From: Bryobacterales bacterium | Lineage (GTDB): Bacteria > Acidobacteriota > Terriglobia > Bryobacterales > UBA6623 | Length of the DNA: 51,341 bases | Assembly (NCBI GenBank): GCA_028819235.1 | Contig: JAPPMC010000156.1 | Span: 1-51,341, forward strand | Direction of reading: 5' to 3' | Part shown: positions 36,145-44,548 of the stretch, piece by piece | Layout: each line of letters begins with the position of its first letter | How positions within the stretch are numbered: the stretch's first letter is position 1 | Position numbers and translations under genes: made by a program | The notes under the pieces: model-generated | The model's input: only the letters and a program-made list of their open reading frames with translations | The model's database searches: none | Told to the model about the DNA's origin: nothing

Positions 36145-38637
36145 ATGAGGGCGTTGGCACTCCTACTGTTTGCGCATTCCCTCTTGAGCGCCGTCCCTAC
36201 GCCCGAGGAGCATTTCGGCCATCCAATGGGTGCCGACCGCCGACTCGTCTCGTGGTCGGCCGTCGTGGAGTACTTTCGGCTTCTGGAGGCGGGCAGCGAT
36301 ATGGTGCGCGTCGACGAGATCGGGCAGACTACCGAGGGTCGGCCCATGATCTTGGTGGCTATCGCAGAGCCCGGCACGATCGCTCGATTAGAGCATTACA
36401 AGGGAATCCTCCAGACACTCTCCGACCCTCGGGGGATTGAACCGGACGCGGCGCTCGGCCTAGCCGACGAGGGGAAGCCCGCCGTCGTGATCACGTGCTC
36501 GATCCACTCCTCTGAGGTTGCTTCCACCATGACCGCTGTGGAGTTTGCGCACACCCTCATAACGCGCTCGACACCACGGAATCGCGCGATCCTGGAGAAC
36601 ACGATCCTGCTTCTGATGCCGTCGCTGAATCCCGATGGGGTCGACAAGGTGCGCGATTGGTACATGCGCTGGGTAGGTGGGCCGTTCGAGGGTGCGCCGA
36701 TGACAGAGCTCTACCACCGCTACACCGGTCACGACCTCAACCGCGACTGGTACATGCTTAGTCAGCGCGAGACGCAACTTGTCGTGAAGCACGTCCACAA
36801 CAAGTGGCGCCCTCAGGTCGTCTACGACGTGCACGAGATGGGAACGCGCGGTGCTCGGATATTTGTGCCGCCCTGGGTGGATCCGATCGATCCCAACATT
36901 GACCCGCTGATCGTACAGCAGGTCAACGCATTCGGCACGGCGATAGCCGCCGACCTCACCTCTGCGGGCAAGACCGGCGTTCTGGTGAATGGAATCTACG
37001 ACTACTTTTCGCCGGCGCGCCACTATCAGAGCTACCACGGGGCGCTTCGGCTGCTGAGCGAGAGCGCGGGCGCGAAGTTCGCGTCACCGATCACGGTTAC
37101 CCCCGACCAACTGCGAACAAGCGGGAGGAACTACAATGCCACCCGCGCGAGCTGGAACTTCTTGGAGCCTTGGCCCGGCGGGAACTGGGGATTGCCGGAC
37201 ATTGTCGACTACCAGCTCGTCGCTTTCGAGTCTGTCCTGCACACGGCGGCGCTACGCCGCAGAGACCTGCTGCGCAACTTTTACAAGATCGGTCGGCGCG
37301 TGCTCGAGCGTGGTCGGGGCAGGGCATTCCTGGTGCCGGCGAAGCAGCACGATCCCCATGCGGCCTACCGACTCTTGCAAACGCTGCAACTGGGGGACGT
37401 AGAAATCGAACGGGCGCTGGTGGATCGGGCCGACGCTGAGCCCGGCGTACGCGCCGGAGACTACGTTGTGCGGCTCGACCAGCCCTTCGGGGCGTATGCG
37501 AAAACCCTGCTGGCGAGGCAAGAATACCCGGGAACGGATGCCTACCCCGGCGGACCGCCCGTCACGCCGTACGACGCGACGGCGCACAGCCTGCCGCTGC
37601 TGATGGGTGTGGATGTGCGTCCGATGGACGGGGAGATTGAGATCCAAACCGAGCCGGCCGGGACCGCTGGGTGGCCGACGGGACGCATGGCGGACGCGGG
37701 CCAGGTCTCTCTGTCTCCCAATCAGGGATTGGCTTGGCTGGCAGTGCACCGCTTGCTGGCCGATGGAGTCCCAGTGCACCGCAGGCAATCAGACGGCGCC
37801 TTTCTGGTCGCCGCGGATGGGGCCGTGCGTGAAGAGCTGAGGAAGCTCGCGGACGAATTGGGGGTAGTCTTCAGCCCAAGCGAGGAAGCACTGGCAGAAT
37901 ATCCGCAAGTCGAATTGCCGAGGGTAGCGCTGTACTCCGGGAATGTACCTCTCATCGATGAGGGCTGGACACGATGGCTGCTGGAGTGGTACGAGATTCC
38001 GCATCACTCCGTCGGAAACGCTGACCTGGTGTCTGGCTTGGCCGATCGGTTCGACGTACTCATCCTTCCCGACGCCGAACCCGGAATCTTGGACAAGGGT
38101 CATCGGCACCGGCACTGGGCCAGCATAGATGCCATCCCGCCGGAGTACCGTGACGGCATCGACGATGCCGGTGCGGAGGGCTTGGCCGGATTCATTGAGG
38201 GAGGTGGGACGCTGATCGCGTTCAACGGCGCCGCAGAATACGCTGCCGAGCGCCTGCGGCTGCCGGTGGAGAACGTCGTGAAGGGTTTGGGGACTCGCGA
38301 GTTCTTCGGCCCAGGCACCTTAGTGAACGTCGAGGCGGACCTGTCGCACCCGCTTTGCAAGGGGATGCGCCGCCAGGAGGCGGCTTGGTTTGAGAGAGGA
38401 CCAGTCTTCCGGATCGGCCGCCGACCTGATCCGGGTGTGCGGCCGGCCCTGACGTTCGCCCAACGGGAGGTGGTCGCATCGGGCTGGCTGCTTGGGGAGG
38501 CGCGCCTCGCTAGCCGGGCGGCCGTGCTCGATGTGCAGGTTGGCAGCGGCAGGGTGGTGCTGTTCGGAATCAAACCCCAATACCGAGGCCAGTCGAACGC
38601 CACGTTCAAGATGGTGTTCAACGCCCTGCACTTGTGA
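36145..38637 (+). CDS. M14-family zinc carboxypeptidase, exported, with C-terminal GATase-like domain
   Basis: This 830-residue protein has a short signal peptide (residues 1-17). The M14 domain covers about residues 35-320: zinc ligands H121 and E124 (SIHSSEV), the substrate-binding NR pair (DLNRDWY, R200) and the third zinc ligand H230 (VYDVHEMG), with NPDG in between. These peptidases trim C-terminal residues or, in some relatives, cleave cell-wall peptides. From about residue 600 there is a flavodoxin/glutamine-amidotransferase-like segment (ALYSGNVPLIDEGWTRWLLE, DVLILPDAEP, FIEGGGTLIAFNGAAEY), typical of long M14 members of this type. A GAGGA tract lies upstream of the ATG. It heads a plus-strand run with the unknown protein at 38650 (12-bp gap). 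Confidence 0.92.
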   Translation: MRALALLLFAHSLLSAVPTPEEHFGHPMGADRRLVSWSAVVEYFRLLEAGSDMVRVDEIGQTTEGRPMILVAIAEPGTIARLEHYKGILQTLSDPRGIEPDAALGLADEGKPAVVITCSIHSSEVASTMTAVEFAHTLITRSTPRNRAILENTILLLMPSLNPDGVDKVRDWYMRWVGGPFEGAPMTELYHRYTGHDLNRDWYMLSQRETQLVVKHVHNKWRPQVVYDVHEMGTRGARIFVPPWVDPIDPNIDPLIVQQVNAFGTAIAADLTSAGKTGVLVNGIYDYFSPARHYQSYHGALRLLSESAGAKFASPITVTPDQLRTSGRNYNATRASWNFLEPWPGGNWGLPDIVDYQLVAFESVLHTAALRRRDLLRNFYKIGRRVLERGRGRAFLVPAKQHDPHAAYRLLQTLQLGDVEIERALVDRADAEPGVRAGDYVVRLDQPFGAYAKTLLARQEYPGTDAYPGGPPVTPYDATAHSLPLLMGVDVRPMDGEIEIQTEPAGTAGWPTGRMADAGQVSLSPNQGLAWLAVHRLLADGVPVHRRQSDGAFLVAADGAVREELRKLADELGVVFSPSEEALAEYPQVELPRVALYSGNVPLIDEGWTRWLLEWYEIPHHSVGNADLVSGLADRFDVLILPDAEPGILDKGHRHRHWASIDAIPPEYRDGIDDAGAEGLAGFIEGGGTLIAFNGAAEYAAERLRLPVENVVKGLGTREFFGPGTLVNVEADLSHPLCKGMRRQEAAWFERGPVFRIGRRPDPGVRPALTFAQREVVASGWLLGEARLASRAAVLDVQVGSGRVVLFGIKPQYRGQSNATFKMVFNALHL

Positions 38638-38649
38638 CTTCCGAGGGAC

Positions 38650-39345
38650 ATGCCGGCAGAGCGCTTCAGCTACTTCTCTGAGGTTGAGGACCGCTTCCGG
38701 ATGGCTCGGAACAGCGGCATGTTCATGATGTCCCCGTTGGACTGGGTGCTGGTCGAGTCCTGGAAGGACGCGGGCCTCCCGCTGGAGGCCGTGCTGCACG
38801 GCATAGACCGGGCCTTCGCGAAGTACCACGCCCGCAGGGCCGGCCGGCGATCGAGGGTGAATTCTCTGGCCTACTGCACGCAAGAAGTCCACGCTGCGGC
38901 CCGAGACATTGCTCGTGGCTCTCCTCCGGCCAGCCCCACGGTGAACCAAGGCACGCCTGGCGTGGAATTGGCGTCGTTCTTCGACGAGAGAGCGGAGCAG
39001 CTGTCCCAAGCGGCCGAAGCCCAAGGGGTCGGCTCGGAGTTGTTCTTGGACGCGGCGAGGACCCTTCGGAGGTTCTCGGAGAGGGCGTCCGCGGGCCAGC
39101 TCGAGAATCTGGAGGCCGTCGAGCAACGCCTTGCCTCACTGGAGGACCGGGTCGTCGCAGTCGCCACACTCTCGCTGAGCGAGGACCAGCTGCTCGCGAT
39201 CCGCCGGGAGCTCGACGGCCAGCTGCGACCGTACCGCAGAAAGATGAGCTCCGAACAGCTATCTGCCCTCGAGAGGGGCTTCAAGCGCCGCAAGAGCTTG
39301 GAAGCGCTGGGGCTTTCTCGACTCAGCCTGTTTTACGCAGTCTAG
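38650..39345 (+). CDS. Conserved-looking hypothetical protein, helical
   Basis: The 231-residue protein has no signal peptide. It starts MPAERFSYFSEVEDRFRMAR and then FMMSPLDWVLVESWKDAGLP with LEAVLHGIDRAFAKYHAR. The second half is mostly helical (FFDERAEQLSQAAEAQ, EDQLLAIRRELDGQLRPYRR) and may form a coiled coil. I do not recognise a domain. The tight spacing behind the M14 peptidase gene (12 bp) and ahead of the aminotransferase (53 bp) supports a true gene in an operon. The DWVLVESWKDAG segment with the following helix could be a DNA- or protein-binding unit, but that is speculation. Confidence 0.75.
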   Translation: MPAERFSYFSEVEDRFRMARNSGMFMMSPLDWVLVESWKDAGLPLEAVLHGIDRAFAKYHARRAGRRSRVNSLAYCTQEVHAAARDIARGSPPASPTVNQGTPGVELASFFDERAEQLSQAAEAQGVGSELFLDAARTLRRFSERASAGQLENLEAVEQRLASLEDRVVAVATLSLSEDQLLAIRRELDGQLRPYRRKMSSEQLSALERGFKRRKSLEALGLSRLSLFYAV

Positions 39346-39398
39346 TGCCGATTTGCGCTGGGAGCGCGCAATACCGGCGCCCGCCCGATAATGAGCAT

Positions 39399-40256
39399 GT
39401 GATCCACAACCTTGTGCTCCACAACGAGAAGCTGATCCCAAGCGGTTCAGCGGCGCTGCGGCCCGGCCAAGTCGGTCTCTTCACGGGATGGGGTGTCTTC
39501 ACAACCCTCCGGATCTATCAGGGCGTGCCGTTTGCGATCGAGCGGCACTGGGCGCGACTGACGAGGGATGCGGCGCTGCTCCACGTAGAGCTGCCCAAGG
39601 AATTGGAACCGGTTAGGACCCTCCTTCTGAAGCTGGTGGCTGCCAATCGCTGCCCCGAGGCAAAGATGCGTGTCAACTTCATCCGCAACGCAGGTGGACT
39701 GTTCGAGGGGCCGGACACGGGCAGGCCGACCGACTTGGTGGCGTTCACCGCTGACCTCACGAGCGGTCCGCCGTCCGTGAAGCTGGGCCTTCAAGATGAG
39801 GGCCGGCATGCGCAGTCCCAGTTCGCCGGCACGAAGACCGCCTCGTGGGCGCACAACCTGACGCTGTTCGAGAATGCACGCCGGCAAGGCATGGCCGATA
39901 CACTCCTCCTCAACGAACGAGGCGACGTGGCGGAGTGCACATCGGCGAATATCTTTGCCGTTCACGATGGCGCCACCCTGACGCCTCCTTTGTCGAGTGG
40001 GCCGCTACCTGGAGTGACCCGCGAAGTCATGCTGGAGGAACTCAGCGAGGGCGTCGAAGAGCGCGTGCTCAGCGTCGATGATCTCTACGCCGCAGACGAA
40101 GTCTTCATCACCTCGTCCACGCGCGAGCTTGTGCCGGTCAGTCAAATCGGCGGTCGCCACCTTCGTCGCAGCGACTGGCCGGTGATGCGACGCCTCCGGG
40201 TTCGGCTTCAGGAATATGTGCGCCACTACTGCCGAGAGGCGTTGGACGGCTCCTGA
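39399..40256 (+). CDS. Class IV (branched-chain/aminodeoxychorismate lyase-type) PLP aminotransferase
   Basis: The protein has about 285 residues from the GTG at 39399-39401; the frame is open to 39345, but the first 18 residues are unlike the family. The fold-type IV motifs are present: FTGWGVFTTLRIYQGVPFAI at the start, RVNFIRNAGG, the lysine that forms the Schiff base K146 in AGTKTASWAHNL, and the PLP phosphate-binding stretch AECTSANIFAV with E179. It either transaminates branched-chain or D-amino acids or acts as an aminodeoxychorismate lyase; the motifs do not decide. It sits at the end of the M14/unknown-protein run and converges on the esterase gene. Confidence 0.88.
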   Translation: MIHNLVLHNEKLIPSGSAALRPGQVGLFTGWGVFTTLRIYQGVPFAIERHWARLTRDAALLHVELPKELEPVRTLLLKLVAANRCPEAKMRVNFIRNAGGLFEGPDTGRPTDLVAFTADLTSGPPSVKLGLQDEGRHAQSQFAGTKTASWAHNLTLFENARRQGMADTLLLNERGDVAECTSANIFAVHDGATLTPPLSSGPLPGVTREVMLEELSEGVEERVLSVDDLYAADEVFITSSTRELVPVSQIGGRHLRRSDWPVMRRLRVRLQEYVRHYCREALDGS

Positions 40257-40279
40257 GAAAGCCTGCCCATGTGCGGCAA

Positions 40280-40356
40280 CGGCGTTCGATCAGTGACGCC
40301 GGACAGGTTCCGGCTCGACGTCGGGCCTTGCTCTCTCCTTCAGCGCCGTCGAGCCG
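40280..40356. terminator. Inverted repeats between convergent genes, putative bidirectional terminator region
   Basis: A 10-bp perfect inverted repeat (CGGCTCGACG at 40311-40320 and CGTCGAGCCG at 40347-40356) encloses a 26-nt spacer. Just before it a 6-bp stem (CGGCGT/ACGCCG, 40280-40301) is present. They lie between the stops of the aminotransferase and esterase genes. No T-tract is seen. Confidence 0.35.
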
Positions 40357-40388
40357 CCATCTCTCCGTGATGCGAGGCGGACGGGTCG

Positions 40389-41276
40389 CTACGGCATCAG
40401 GCCGTGCTTGGCAAGAAACGCGCGGATTGTCTTGTCCGTGAGGGCGATCTCGGCCGCGGAGAAGCCTCCGTGCCCCCCACCGGGGATGGTGAGCAGCTCG
40501 CCTTCGGCACCGGCCGCGTCAAGCCGCTCGTGCAGCGCAACCGCGTGAGAGTACGGCACGATCTGGTCATCGTCCCCATGAATCGTCAGGATGGGCGGCA
40601 GGTCTCGCCGAACGTGGTGGATCGGAGAGACCGATGCCGCGATATCTGCTCGGTCACGCTGGCTTCCCAGCCAAGCGACGGCGTAGGTCTTCGCGTTGGG
40701 CTTGTCGGCCATAAGGTCGGCCACATCTGTGATGCCGAACCAGTTGATGATCGCTGCCACTGCCGGCTCGTCTTGCGATGGACATTCGGCATCGAATCCC
40801 GCATCTGCGGGCAGCATGCCTGTGGTGAGCGAGAGATGTCCGCCTGCTGAGTGGCCGGTGACGATCAGCCTCGACGTGTCGAATCCGTAGGTCCCCGAAT
40901 TGCGGTAGACCCAGCGGAGGGCGCAGCGGCAGTCCTCCACGGCGGCGGGGGCTCGTGCGACACGTCCCAGCCGGTATGCCACGTTGACGACGTTAAAGCC
41001 CATCTCGAGGTACGGCGCGATCGCGAGAACGCTCGCCTCCTTGGAGCCGCCGACCCAACCGCCACCATGGATGTAGATCACCGTCGGCCGGGCTTGGTCG
41101 TTGTTCCGCCACGAGTACACGTCGACCCTCTGCTCGGCGTTGCTGGCGGTCTTGTAGGTTATGTTCGGCCTGACGCGGTACTCGCTGCTGACCCACGCGG
41201 CGAATTCCGCCGAGTCGCCCCCCAAAGCCAAGGAGGCGGCAGCAGCGACGGCGACGATCAATCTATACAAGCGCAT
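40389..41276 (-). CDS. Alpha/beta-hydrolase esterase (carboxylesterase/BD-FAE type), exported
   Basis: The 295-residue protein has a signal peptide (residues 1-19, SLALGGD). The hydrolase core has the oxyanion-hole motif H-G-G-G (YIHGGGWVGGS), the nucleophile elbow G-H-S-A-G-G (VTGHSAGGHLS), the acid in IHGDDDQIVPY and the catalytic histidine in IPGGGHGG. It belongs to the hormone-sensitive-lipase/acetylxylan-esterase-like group and would remove acetyl or other acyl groups, perhaps from plant- or algal-type polysaccharides. It is divergent from holA with a 41-bp intergenic gap. The substrate is not determined. Confidence 0.92.
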   Translation of the reverse strand: MRLYRLIVAVAAAASLALGGDSAEFAAWVSSEYRVRPNITYKTASNAEQRVDVYSWRNNDQARPTVIYIHGGGWVGGSKEASVLAIAPYLEMGFNVVNVAYRLGRVARAPAAVEDCRCALRWVYRNSGTYGFDTSRLIVTGHSAGGHLSLTTGMLPADAGFDAECPSQDEPAVAAIINWFGITDVADLMADKPNAKTYAVAWLGSQRDRADIAASVSPIHHVRRDLPPILTIHGDDDQIVPYSHAVALHERLDAAGAEGELLTIPGGGHGGFSAAEIALTDKTIRAFLAKHGLMP

Positions 41277-41317
41277 GCTGAGTGTTCCCGTAATGGTCCC
41301 TTTCCCGGTGCTAGGGT

Positions 41318-42373
41318 TTGGATGTGAGCCCGAGGGATCTGAGCCTCTACCTCAAGAAGAAAGGTGAGGCTGCCAACGGCTACCTGTTCCTCGGGGCCGA
41401 GCCATTCTACCAGAGCCGCTGCATGGCCTTCCTGCGGGAGTGCGTGCTGGGACCAGGCGAGACGCTGGGCTTCTTCGTCGACTTGAACATGAAGAAGTGC
41501 AGCCTCACCGACGTGCTCGACGAGGCTGATGCGCCGCTCCTATTCGGCGGCCGCCGCATAATCGCCGTTCAGAACGCCGATGCCGCCCTGCAGTATGCGA
41601 ACACGCGAGGCGGCCGCCAAGAACGCACGCGGCTAGCGGAGTACTTTCGGCATCCGACGCCCGACACCGTCCTCGTGTTGCAGGCGGATGGTCATGCTTG
41701 GGAAGACCGCGATGGCAGGTCACGGCTGGAGCGTGCAGCCAAGTACTATTCGGCCGTTCCGGAACGTGTGGACTTCCGGGCCTTGGGCGAGGGCGACGCC
41801 CTCTACGTGGGTCGCGTGCTGGCGAAACGGCTGAACCTGAAGATCTCCAGGCCGCTCCTCGTGGAGCTGGTCGAGCTGTTGGGTATAGATGTGTACCGGT
41901 TGGAGAGTGAACTGCAGAAGCTCCAGCTGTTCGCCGGCCCGGACCGCGAGATCGACTCGGCCGACCTCGCGCTGCTCGTTCCGGAGGCGCGCCAGCGCGG
42001 CATGTTCGAGTTTTCCGACGCCATAGCCGACCGCGACCGCTCACGCGCCCTTGACGTGCTCGACACCATGGCTAAGGCCGGAGTGTACTGGGGCCTGCAG
42101 GTGAGCATGCTGGCAGCGCTCCTGCGCCAGGCTCTTGCGGCCAAGGAACTCGGCCTTCGCGGCGTGCCGCAGATTCGCCAAGGCTTGGCCAAGTTTGGGA
42201 TCCGTGTCTGGCCCGCTAGGGCGAAGCAGATCGACCTTGTCGCACGACGCTACGCTGCCGAGCACCTGCAGCGGGCGCTCACGGCCCTGTTCGAGGTAGA
42301 TCGGGGTCTGCGCCAGCCCCGGCCCGACGACCGCATACTCATGGAGATGCTTGTAATGAAGCTGACCAGCTGA
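41318..42373 (+). CDS. holA: DNA polymerase III delta subunit
   Basis: The 351-residue protein matches the delta subunit of the clamp loader in length and in its AAA+-like layout: an N-terminal GYLFLGAEPFYQ, LFGGRRIIAVQNAD, then TVLVLQADG, and a helical middle and C-domain (ISRPLLVELVELLGIDVYRL, SELQKL, FEFSDAIADRDRSRALDVL). It opens the beta clamp during replication. The start is either TTG at 41318 or GTG at 41324. The convergent neighbour is rpsT, a holA/rpsT arrangement that also occurs in other bacteria. Confidence 0.9.
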   Translation: MDVSPRDLSLYLKKKGEAANGYLFLGAEPFYQSRCMAFLRECVLGPGETLGFFVDLNMKKCSLTDVLDEADAPLLFGGRRIIAVQNADAALQYANTRGGRQERTRLAEYFRHPTPDTVLVLQADGHAWEDRDGRSRLERAAKYYSAVPERVDFRALGEGDALYVGRVLAKRLNLKISRPLLVELVELLGIDVYRLESELQKLQLFAGPDREIDSADLALLVPEARQRGMFEFSDAIADRDRSRALDVLDTMAKAGVYWGLQVSMLAALLRQALAAKELGLRGVPQIRQGLAKFGIRVWPARAKQIDLVARRYAAEHLQRALTALFEVDRGLRQPRPDDRILMEMLVMKLTS

Positions 42374-42408
42374 CCGTTGGCCAGCGTGGCTGTCGTGAAG
42401 CGGGTGGG

Positions 42409-42699
42409 CTAGGCTTTGGCGGGCTTGCCGGCGGACTGGGAAGCTTTGTTCGCCGCGATCATGATCGATGACTTCAGGCGATTGCCCTTGTTGCGGTGCA
42501 GCACACCCTTGCGGACCGAGCGGTCCACAAGTCCGACCGTCGACCTGAGCAACTCCTCTGGCGGGGCACCCTCGTGACTTGCTAGAACTGCTCTGTACCG
42601 CTTTAGCTTGGTGCGAAGCTGGCTCTTCGCCGCCCTATTGCGGGCGGTTCTCTTGGCCGTCTGGCGCATGCGCTTGAGCGCTGACTTGTGATTTGCCAT
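42409..42699 (-). CDS. rpsT: 30S ribosomal protein S20
   Basis: This 96-residue basic protein begins ANHKSALKRMRQTAKRTARN, the canonical S20 N-terminus. It continues with AAKSQLRTKLKRYRAVL and the C-terminal KGVLHRNKGNRLKSSIMIAA. S20 binds 16S rRNA in the small subunit. A promoter with a TTGACA -35 lies directly upstream. Confidence 0.97.
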   Translation of the reverse strand: MANHKSALKRMRQTAKRTARNRAAKSQLRTKLKRYRAVLASHEGAPPEELLRSTVGLVDRSVRKGVLHRNKGNRLKSSIMIAANKASQSAGKPAKA

Positions 42700-42717
42700 G
42701 CTGGTCCGTTAAGTTCC

Positions 42718-42747
42718 AGAATAGCCCGCCGCCCGCCGGGCTGTCAA
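42718..42747 (-). promoter_or_regulatory. rpsT promoter
   Basis: On the minus strand a perfect -35 TTGACA (42742-42747) is followed after 18 bp by the -10 TATTCT (42718-42723), about 20 bp from the S20 start codon. The spacer is GC-rich and lies within an inverted repeat, AGCCCG...CGGGCT, at 42723-42742, overlapping both boxes' inner edges. The repeat could act as an operator or slow open-complex formation. Confidence 0.65.
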
Positions 42748-42820
42748 CGCGGCCAGCGCCTGCGCGATACCGCCCCTTTGGCTCTGGGCGGCCTGCCGTC
42801 CCTACTGTGGATACACGCCC

Positions 42821-43780
42821 ATGAGGATCCCTGCCCCGGTCCTGACCCGTCGCCTTTGGGACCTCGCCTTGGCCAGCGCTGTCGTAGTGGCCACATTCGT
42901 CTGCGGCGGCCTTACAGGCTGGGCTGCGGCCTCACTGACGACCAATCTAGTCGCCCTAAGCGCCATTCCGCTCGCCGGCGGCAGCCTAGCAGTTACTGCT
43001 GGCGCCATCGCTGCGAGCCGAAGGCTGAGCTGGAGCGCGATCGGGTTGACAAGGGCCGGCCTAGTGGCCGTTCCGTGGGGACTCGCATCCGCATCCGCAG
43101 TTTGCTGCCTGCTGGTTGTCGTCGCCTTGGCTGCAGGAGTAGGCGAGTACCGGCCGATCGAACCCGAGGCAATCCGCTTTGACTGGCGGGAGTGGCGTTT
43201 GGGCGGCGTTGCACTGCTGGCGGCGGGTGCATTCGGCGAGGAGCTCTTTGCCCGCGGCCTGGCGCTGCAATTCCTTGCCCGCGCGCTGGGCGCCCCCGCA
43301 GCTGTGGCGGTCACATCCATGGCGTTCGGACTCTTGCACGGGGCCAACCCCGGCGTGACGGCCCTGGCGCAGTGGAACACTGCCCTCTTCGGTGCCGCCT
43401 TCGCGCTCGCCGTACTTTGGCGTCGGTCGCTTTGGCTGGCTGTCGGCCTGCACTTGGGCTGGAATCTCACCCAAGTGGGCCTCGGAGTCAACACCTCGGG
43501 CATTACAATGAGGCTGACGGACTTGAGCCTCGCGCTCGAAGGTCCGGTTTGGGTCACAGGCGGTGACTATGGATTCGAAGGTGGGCTGCTCGCGACCGGC
43601 GCGTTGCTTGGCCTGGTGGCTCTGTTGCGCTACTTGCCGGTCGGGGAATCGGATCCGATGCTTTGGGATCGCGAGGATTGCGGGCCGGCTCACACTGGCT
43701 GCGCTGGTGGCTGCGGCTCTGGTGGCGACACCTCAGGTCGGGGCAAAGCAGGAGCGGTTGACTCCAGCGCAGAGGGCTGA
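42821..43780 (+). CDS. CPBP-family intramembrane metalloprotease (CAAX/Abi type); C-terminus possibly frame-shifted
   Basis: The 319-residue membrane protein has several hydrophobic segments. The glutamate-glutamate-arginine motif is GEELFARG (E140, E141, R145), followed by the histidine motif FGLLHGANPG (H173) and HLGWNL (H211). These are the catalytic motifs of CPBP intramembrane proteases. It cleaves membrane-anchored substrates, for instance prenylated or bacteriocin-related peptides; the target is unknown. The last 40 or so residues (after LVALLRYLPVG) are Gly/Cys-rich and unlike the family, and overlap the following gene by 212-218 bp, which hints at an indel or assembly error near 43.66 kb. 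The first 270 residues are well supported. Confidence 0.85.
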   Translation: MRIPAPVLTRRLWDLALASAVVVATFVCGGLTGWAAASLTTNLVALSAIPLAGGSLAVTAGAIAASRRLSWSAIGLTRAGLVAVPWGLASASAVCCLLVVVALAAGVGEYRPIEPEAIRFDWREWRLGGVALLAAGAFGEELFARGLALQFLARALGAPAAVAVTSMAFGLLHGANPGVTALAQWNTALFGAAFALAVLWRRSLWLAVGLHLGWNLTQVGLGVNTSGITMRLTDLSLALEGPVWVTGGDYGFEGGLLATGALLGLVALLRYLPVGESDPMLWDREDCGPAHTGCAGGCGSGGDTSGRGKAGAVDSSAEG

Positions 43781-44486
43781 GCTGATCCGAAACCTGAGCG
43801 CCGAGTACGGCACTGCCAAGGTCCAAATCCCGAGGTCCAAGAAGGCTCTCGTGCTGCGCCCGACCGGCCAGTACGACCGAGAGCAATGGTCGGATGCTAT
43901 GCGAAGGTTCGGCCCGGCGGCGCGGATGGGAGACTTGGTCCAGATCACGGCAGTGACCTTCGAGGGCAAGCGCCTCGTGCTCCAGATCAATTACGGCATC
44001 AGCGGCGGCCGCCGCTGGTGGCACCGCATCCAGGTGGCGGGCGCCGGCGCTCGCGGCACGAGTCTCGGTGCCAATCAGGTCACCCACGCACCGGGAGGCA
44101 CGAGGCTTGCGCTGGTATTCCCCGGGACCGTGCCCGCCAAGTCCGCGCAAGACTTCAAGCAGATGCTCAAGCCCGTGCTCGACTTCGAGCAGCGAACAGC
44201 GACCGAACTGTACCTGGACACCATCGACGTCAAGTACCGCGAGGCAATCGAGCGCAACGAGGTCGTCGAGGGCATGGACAAGGAAATGGTCCTGCTCTCC
44301 AAGGGCTTGCCCAACAAGAAGGTGCGGGACTTCAAGGACGGCCTTCAGACAGAGGATTGGATATACGGCGAGCCGCCCGGAGAGATCCTCTTTGTGACGT
44401 TCATGGACGGCGACGTCATCCGCATCAAGGAAACGCATGCTGCCATTGGGGGCTGGGTCAAGGAGACGGCGCAGATCGAACGCTAG
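43563..44486 (+). CDS. Exported protein of unknown function, start uncertain
   Basis: This is a 307-codon frame. The well-supported part begins near a signal-peptide-like segment, AGRLTLAALVAAALVATPQV (about residues 40-60). It is followed by a soluble domain: ELIRNLSAEYGTAKVQIPRS, then VQITAVTFEGKRLVLQINYG, a QVAGAGARGTSL turn and FVTFMDGDVIRIKETHAAIG. I do not recognise the family. The first 38 codons overlap CPBP in another frame and lack normal signal-peptide character. An ATG at 43658 in the CPBP frame would precede the signal if a one-base indel lay near 43.67 kb. The gene converges on gldA. Confidence 0.65.
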   Translation: MTMDSKVGCSRPARCLAWWLCCATCRSGNRIRCFGIARIAGRLTLAALVAAALVATPQVGAKQERLTPAQRAELIRNLSAEYGTAKVQIPRSKKALVLRPTGQYDREQWSDAMRRFGPAARMGDLVQITAVTFEGKRLVLQINYGISGGRRWWHRIQVAGAGARGTSLGANQVTHAPGGTRLALVFPGTVPAKSAQDFKQMLKPVLDFEQRTATELYLDTIDVKYREAIERNEVVEGMDKEMVLLSKGLPNKKVRDFKDGLQTEDWIYGEPPGEILFVTFMDGDVIRIKETHAAIGGWVKETAQIER

Positions 44487-44492
44487 GGCTTG

Positions 44493-44538
44493 ACCCCCAC
44501 CCTTGGTGGCCGCCGAGAGACTTGCGGCGATCGGGGGT
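44493..44538. terminator. Structured intergenic element between convergent genes
   Basis: The outer stem ACCCCC (44493-44498) pairs with GGGGGT (44533-44538). Between them two small hairpins can form: CCACC/GGTGG (44497-44509) and GCCGC/GCGGC (44509-44528). Some stems share bases, so they are alternative folds. Position between two converging stops suggests a bidirectional terminator, without a T-tract. Confidence 0.35.
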
Positions 44539-44548
44539 TATCCCACGG

